From Bacteroidales bacterium (GTDB taxonomy: Bacteria > Bacteroidota > Bacteroidia > Bacteroidales > UBA932): a DNA stretch of 63,731 nucleotides. The stretch spans positions 1 through 63,731 of the forward strand of contig JAKSKE010000004.1 in NCBI GenBank assembly GCA_024401895.1, read 5' to 3'. This document shows, one piece after another, positions 60,099-63,731 of the stretch. The notes beneath the pieces are model-generated. The model saw only the letters and a program-made list of their open reading frames with translations, was not told where the DNA came from and searched no databases. Positions within the stretch are counted from its first letter, which is position 1; every line of letters starts with the position of its first letter. A program made the translations under genes and the position numbers.

Positions 60099-61466
60099 AT
60101 GGCTGAAAAAATAAGAAAAATGATGAACGACAGCGTAGTCGCAAGATTCGCTGTGCTCCTGCTGGTGGCGTCGATGATGTTCTTCGCCTATATGTTCGTA
60201 GACGTGATGTCTCCCCTGAAGTCTCTGGTGGAAACGTCTCTGGGCTGGAACAGCAGTGTATTCGGCACCTATGCCGCTTCTGAATATATAGTAAACGTAT
60301 GTGGATTCCTCATCATTGCAGGTATCCTGCTGGACAAGCTGGGAGTCCGTTTTTCCGGTATTCTCTCGGCCTCTATGATGGTTGTGGGCGCCGGCATCAA
60401 GTTCGTGGGCATTAGCGACTGGTTCCAGACTACAGCCTTTGCACAGTGGCTTGGCAGCTGGTGGGTAGAGATGCCCGCAAGCGCAAAAATGGCGTCGCTC
60501 GGCTTTATGATTTTCGGCTGCGGCTGTGAAATGGAAGGCACGAACGTTTCCAAGATTCTGGCAAAATGGTTCAAGGGAAAGGAAATGGCTTTTGCAATGG
60601 GAATGGAAATGGCCATCGCCAGACTCGGAGTATTCGGAGTTATGTGGATTGCCCCCATCATTTCCGAGCGGTTCAACAATACGGTACAGGCTCCCCTGGG
60701 ATTCTGCGGAGCCCTGCTCTGCATAGGCCTTCTGAATTTCATAATCTTCTCGATTATGGACAAGAAGTTTGATTCGGAACTTGTAGATGCCGGCCTTGCA
60801 ACAGCAGAGAAATCTCCCGAAGACGAATTCCACATCTCAGACCTGGGTCAGATTTTCAAGAGCAAGATGTTCTGGATTGTAGCCTTGCTGTGCGTCCTTT
60901 ATTATTCTGCAATATTCCCGTTCCAGAGGTATGCAACCAACATCCTGGAAGAGACTCTTCATATTCCGGCGGCCGATGCAGCCCATCTGTTCAGTTTCTT
61001 CCCTATCCTGGCAATGGTACTTACTCCAATTCTGGGAATCTTCCTGGACAAGATAGGAAAAGGCGCCACAATGCTAATGATAGGTTCTGTCATTATGCTC
61101 GCCTGCCATCTCGGATTTGCGTTCCTGCTGCCCGCAGTGCCGCAGAGATGGCTCGCAGTAACCCTTATTCTGGTTCTCGGATTCAGCTTCTCGCTCGTTC
61201 CCGCATCTCTGTGGCCTTCTGTGCCGAAGATTATAGACGAGAAAGTGCTGGGCTCGGCATACTGCCTCATATTCTGGATTCAGAACATCGGACTCTGCTT
61301 TGTCCCTATGCTCATAGGAAATCTTCGTCAGAGTACCGGAGGATACCTTGTTCCCGAACTTGTTTTCGCCTCATTCGGCATCCTGGCCTTCGTTTTCAGC
61401 ATTCTGCTCAAGAGAGAGGATATTAAATCGGGCTATGGTCTGGAACTTCCCAACATTAAGGGCTAA
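60099..61466 (+). CDS. Major facilitator superfamily transporter
   Basis: 455 residues with twelve predicted helices. Typical MFS landmarks: AGILLDKLGVRFSGIL (loop 2-3), a short central cytoplasmic loop around residues 220-260, and ILGIFLDKIGKG in loop 8-9. Other features: GCGCEMEGTNVSKILAKWFKGKEMAFAMGMEMAIARLG in helices 4-5, like the nitrate/oxalate-formate antiporter branch. The substrate is unknown. It lies 21 nt after ssb and 15 nt before dxs. Confidence 0.88.
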   Translation: MAEKIRKMMNDSVVARFAVLLLVASMMFFAYMFVDVMSPLKSLVETSLGWNSSVFGTYAASEYIVNVCGFLIIAGILLDKLGVRFSGILSASMMVVGAGIKFVGISDWFQTTAFAQWLGSWWVEMPASAKMASLGFMIFGCGCEMEGTNVSKILAKWFKGKEMAFAMGMEMAIARLGVFGVMWIAPIISERFNNTVQAPLGFCGALLCIGLLNFIIFSIMDKKFDSELVDAGLATAEKSPEDEFHISDLGQIFKSKMFWIVALLCVLYYSAIFPFQRYATNILEETLHIPAADAAHLFSFFPILAMVLTPILGIFLDKIGKGATMLMIGSVIMLACHLGFAFLLPAVPQRWLAVTLILVLGFSFSLVPASLWPSVPKIIDEKVLGSAYCLIFWIQNIGLCFVPMLIGNLRQSTGGYLVPELVFASFGILAFVFSILLKREDIKSGYGLELPNIKG

Positions 61467-61481
61467 CGGGGACTGTCTGGC

Positions 61482-63353
61482 ATGGAATACTCCATTTTGG
61501 ACAAAATAAACAGTCCGGAAGACCTAAAGCGGCTCAGCATTGACGAACTGCCCGAACTGTGCGCTCAAATCCGCGACTATATGGTTGGGGAATGCTCCCG
61601 CAACCCGGGGCACCTTGGATCCAGCTTGGGTGCGGTTGAGCTTATTGTGGGCCTGCATTATGTGCTTGACACTCCGAAAGACAAACTGATATTCGATGTG
61701 GGGCACCAGGCCTACGCTCACAAGATTCTCACCGGACGCAGGGAAGAATTCAGGAACCAGCGCCAGCACGGAGGCATAAGCGGATTTCCCAAAATGGGAG
61801 AAAGCCCCTTCGACGCATTCGGCACCGGGCATTCTTCAACGTCCATTTCCGCAGCCCTCGGAATTGCCGAAGCTAACAGGCTCCAGGGCAGGAAAAACAG
61901 GGCTGTCGCCATTATTGGAGACGGAGCCCTGAGCGGAGGTCTTGCATTCGAGGGCTTGAACAATGCCGGCGACAGCAAAGCCAACTTGCTCATTGTTCTC
62001 AACGACAATGACCATTCCATAGATGACAACCGCGGCGCCCTGCACCGCCATCTTCTGCGAATCACCACTTCCCGCAGGTACAATCTGTTCAAGAACAAGA
62101 TCTGGGACTGTATGGGAGACGTTATGTTCCGCCGTTCACTCCAGCGTTGGATACGCTCCCTCAAATCCTGGTTTGTAAAGAAATCGGGAGGCGACATATT
62201 CGTAGCGCTGGGAATCCGGTATTTCGGTCCCATAGACGGCAACGACATAAAAACCGTAGTGCAGACGCTCAAGAAGGTGAAGGACCTGCCGGGCCCAATA
62301 TTGCTGCACACCATTACCAAGAAGGGGAAGGGTTATGCCCCGGCCGAAGCCGATCCCACGGTATGGCACGCTCCGGGAAGATTCAATCCCCAAACCGGAG
62401 AACGGGTGAAAGCCCCCTACAGCACCGACCGTTATCAGGATGTCTTCGGACAGGTTCTCACAGAACTCGCCGGAAAGGACCGCAGAGTTGTGGGCATCAC
62501 CCCCGCAATGGCAACCGGCTGCGGTATGGACAAACTCGAAGCCGCCCTGCCGGAACAATTCTTCGACGTGGGCATCGAAGAAGAGCATGCCGTAACCTTC
62601 AGCGCAGGAATGGCGGCGGCGGGAATGCGTCCTTTCTGCAACATATATTCTTCGTTCTCGCAAAGGGCCTACGACCAAATAATTCACGACGTGGCTATGC
62701 AGAGACTGCCGGTTACCCTGTGTTTCGACCGCGCCGGCCTGGTAGGGGAAGACGGAGCCACGCACCAGGGCGCGTTTGACCTGGCCGCATACCGCAGCAT
62801 TCCCAATGCAATAATCAGCTCCCCGGCCAACGAAATAGAACTCAAGAATTTGATGTACACCTCGCTGCACAACGAAAACGGGCCTTTCATAATAAGGTAT
62901 CCCCGCGGAATCGGCGAAAGGGTGGACTGGAAAAACACCCCTCCTACCATATATACTATAGGTGAAGCGGAGGAACTTCAAAAAGGCAGTGAAATAGCCG
63001 TGATTTGCATAGGGCCGGTAGTGAACCGCGCTCTTGAAGCCGCCGCCGGTTTCAACGGAAAGGTTGGAGTTTATAATTTCCGTTTCCTCAAACCGTTCGA
63101 CGAACAGTGTATGAACAATATATGTAAGGGATACAAACAGATAATAACCGTCGAGGACGGTTGTGTGAAAGGCGGATTGTTCGGCGCCGTGAGCGAATAC
63201 TGCGCAATTCACTCTGCGGGAATGAAAATATGGCCGGTAGGCATTCCCGACGCGTTTGTAGCCCATTCTGCACAGAGCAAACAACGCTCCGACTGCGGCC
63301 TCGACAAAGGTAGTCTGGAACAACTTATTCATTCTTTGATGCAAAAAGAATAA
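61482..63353 (+). CDS. dxs: 1-deoxy-D-xylulose-5-phosphate synthase
   Basis: 623-residue thiamine-diphosphate enzyme making DXP from pyruvate and glyceraldehyde-3-P, first step of the MEP isoprenoid route. HLGSSLGAVELIVGLHYV, VGHQAYAHKILTGR, GDGALSGGLAFEGLNNAG (ThDP-binding GDG...N), then GIEEEHAVTFSAGMAAAGMRPFCNIYSSFSQRAYDQ (transketolase pyrimidine domain) and the C-terminal domain TVEDGCVKGGLFGAV. Its ATG forms one of only 12 CATG sites in the window (61481-61484). Confidence 0.96.
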   Translation: MEYSILDKINSPEDLKRLSIDELPELCAQIRDYMVGECSRNPGHLGSSLGAVELIVGLHYVLDTPKDKLIFDVGHQAYAHKILTGRREEFRNQRQHGGISGFPKMGESPFDAFGTGHSSTSISAALGIAEANRLQGRKNRAVAIIGDGALSGGLAFEGLNNAGDSKANLLIVLNDNDHSIDDNRGALHRHLLRITTSRRYNLFKNKIWDCMGDVMFRRSLQRWIRSLKSWFVKKSGGDIFVALGIRYFGPIDGNDIKTVVQTLKKVKDLPGPILLHTITKKGKGYAPAEADPTVWHAPGRFNPQTGERVKAPYSTDRYQDVFGQVLTELAGKDRRVVGITPAMATGCGMDKLEAALPEQFFDVGIEEEHAVTFSAGMAAAGMRPFCNIYSSFSQRAYDQIIHDVAMQRLPVTLCFDRAGLVGEDGATHQGAFDLAAYRSIPNAIISSPANEIELKNLMYTSLHNENGPFIIRYPRGIGERVDWKNTPPTIYTIGEAEELQKGSEIAVICIGPVVNRALEAAAGFNGKVGVYNFRFLKPFDEQCMNNICKGYKQIITVEDGCVKGGLFGAVSEYCAIHSAGMKIWPVGIPDAFVAHSAQSKQRSDCGLDKGSLEQLIHSLMQKE

Positions 63354-63359
63354 AAATAA

Positions 63360-63390
63360 TTTGGAGAAACAGAAATAATTACTACCTTTG
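63360..63390 (+). promoter_or_regulatory. Consensus promoter of the tRNA cluster
   Basis: TTTG at 63360-63363, 19 nt, TACCTTTG at 63383-63390. A small hairpin CCCTT-GCGCAA-AAGGG follows at 63395-63410, before the first tRNA at 63425. Confidence 0.85.
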
Positions 63391-63424
63391 CATTCCCTTG
63401 CGCAAAAGGGCTTGAAATACAATT

Positions 63425-63498
63425 GCCGATGTAGCTCAGTTGGCCAGAGCACGTGATTTGTAATCTCGGGGTCGGGGGTTCGACTCCCTTCATCGGCT
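63425..63498 (+). tRNA. tRNA-Thr (anticodon TGT)
   Basis: Acceptor arms GCCGATG / CATCGGC pair perfectly, the anticodon loop is TTTGTAA (anticodon TGT), T-loop TTCGACT, discriminator T. First tRNA of the cluster. Confidence 0.95.
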
Positions 63499-63508
63499 CA
63501 AAATTTTC

Positions 63509-63590
63509 GGGCAAGTACCAGAGTGGCCAAATGGGGCAGACTGTAAATCTGCTGGCTTCGCCTTCGGTGGTTCGAATCCATCACTACCCA
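63509..63590 (+). tRNA. tRNA-Tyr (anticodon GTA) with mismatched acceptor stem
   Basis: Class II tRNA with long variable arm; anticodon GTA in CTGTAAA between GCAGA and TCTGC; T-arm GGTGG TTCGAAT CCATC. The 3' acceptor strand ACTACCC predicts a 5' partner GGGTAGT, but the sequence gives GGGCAAG, leaving mismatches at pairs 4-69, 6-67 and 7-66. Everything else is canonical. Confidence 0.88.
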
Positions 63591-63599
63591 CTTTTTTTC

Positions 63600-63672
63600 G
63601 CGGAAGTAGCTCAGTTGGTAGAGCATCAGCCTTCCAAGCTGAGGGTCGCGAGTTCGAACCTCGTTTTCCGCT
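63600..63672 (+). tRNA. tRNA-Gly (anticodon TCC)
   Basis: Acceptor GCGGAAG / TTTCCGC (one G-T wobble), anticodon loop CTTCCAA (anticodon TCC), T-arm GCGAG TTCGAAC CTCGT, discriminator T. Confidence 0.95.
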
Positions 63673-63678
63673 CCAAAA

Positions 63679-63731
<53 letters not shown>

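Noticed and set aside
62136..63452. 438-codon open frame on the minus strand across dxs
   Set aside because: It lies antisense to the unmistakable dxs gene, lacks any recognisable motif and has the Tyr/Val/Gly-rich composition expected from reading GC-rich codons backwards.

Overview
The window is chromosomal DNA from a member of the Bacteroidetes, most likely a gut-type Bacteroidales. The evidence is a SusC/RagA receptor, a DUF4249 lipoprotein paired with a TonB-dependent receptor, Bacteroidetes -7 promoter boxes (TAnnTTTG, in the best cases with TTTG 19-20 nt upstream), little dependence on Shine-Dalgarno sites, DUF5606 and PurA-like DUF3276 proteins, and a tRNA-Thr/Tyr/Gly/Thr cluster at the right edge. 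The genus cannot be fixed from the window. Most of it is a GC-rich core backbone with tightly packed genes, many overlapping by 1-20 nt. No intergenic gap exceeds 300 nt.

Layout. (1) 1-7.9 kb: part of a mannan-utilization locus, with SusC (cut by the window edge), a lipoprotein that fuses a GH5 mannanase-like domain to a CE7 acetylesterase, an AraC regulator and a cellobiose/mannobiose 2-epimerase. (2) 7.9-23 kb: a COG0523 metal-chaperone GTPase, pgi, a secreted glycerophosphodiesterase, an M28-like protein lacking key catalytic residues, a TPR protein, an MBL hydrolase, an ABC exporter, VanZ, a split amidase with a golvesin-like insert, and a purine-salvage pair. (3) 23-28.9 kb: nusB-yajC-ybbR-coaE-DUF5606-rimO, then a convergent PIG-L deacetylase pair. 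(4) 29.1-32.8 kb: an AT-richer DUF4249/TonB-receptor cassette. (5) 32.8-35.2 kb: a coiled-coil partner, zapA, a structured RNA with its own terminator (candidate 6S RNA), and RNase Y. (6) 35.2-44.4 kb: GH3, 5'-nucleotidase, GSCFA, YccF, uncharacterized secreted proteins, tRNA-Ser, a fused free-Met-R-sulfoxide reductase/MsrA, and dtd.

(7) 44.35-47.4 kb is a small foreign island. It holds a 20-bp inverted repeat, an IS605-family TnpB with a clear right-end hairpin, an apparent chimera of an ECF sigma-factor N-terminus and a four-helix membrane protein, and a TnpA broken by a stop codon. TnpA and TnpB point away from each other with the chimera between them. (8) 47.4-63.4 kb: ExbB/ExbD/TonB, a repeat-tailed pseudouridine synthase, era, parC, recJ, aroE, a SpoU methyltransferase, lysS, aroK, ssb, an MFS transporter and dxs. 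(9) 63.36-63.73 kb: a tRNA cluster behind a textbook promoter, probably leading into tuf.

The most striking whole-window signal is the near absence of the tetranucleotide CATG. I count 12 sites where roughly 250 would be expected, and five of the 12 lie in the foreign island. Met codons in the backbone genes are almost never preceded by C. This looks like long-term selection by a CATG-targeting restriction or similar system, and it also marks newly acquired DNA. The outlying features are therefore the CATG void, the TnpB/chimera/TnpA island, several domain fusions, the ncRNA and an oddly paired tRNA-Tyr.
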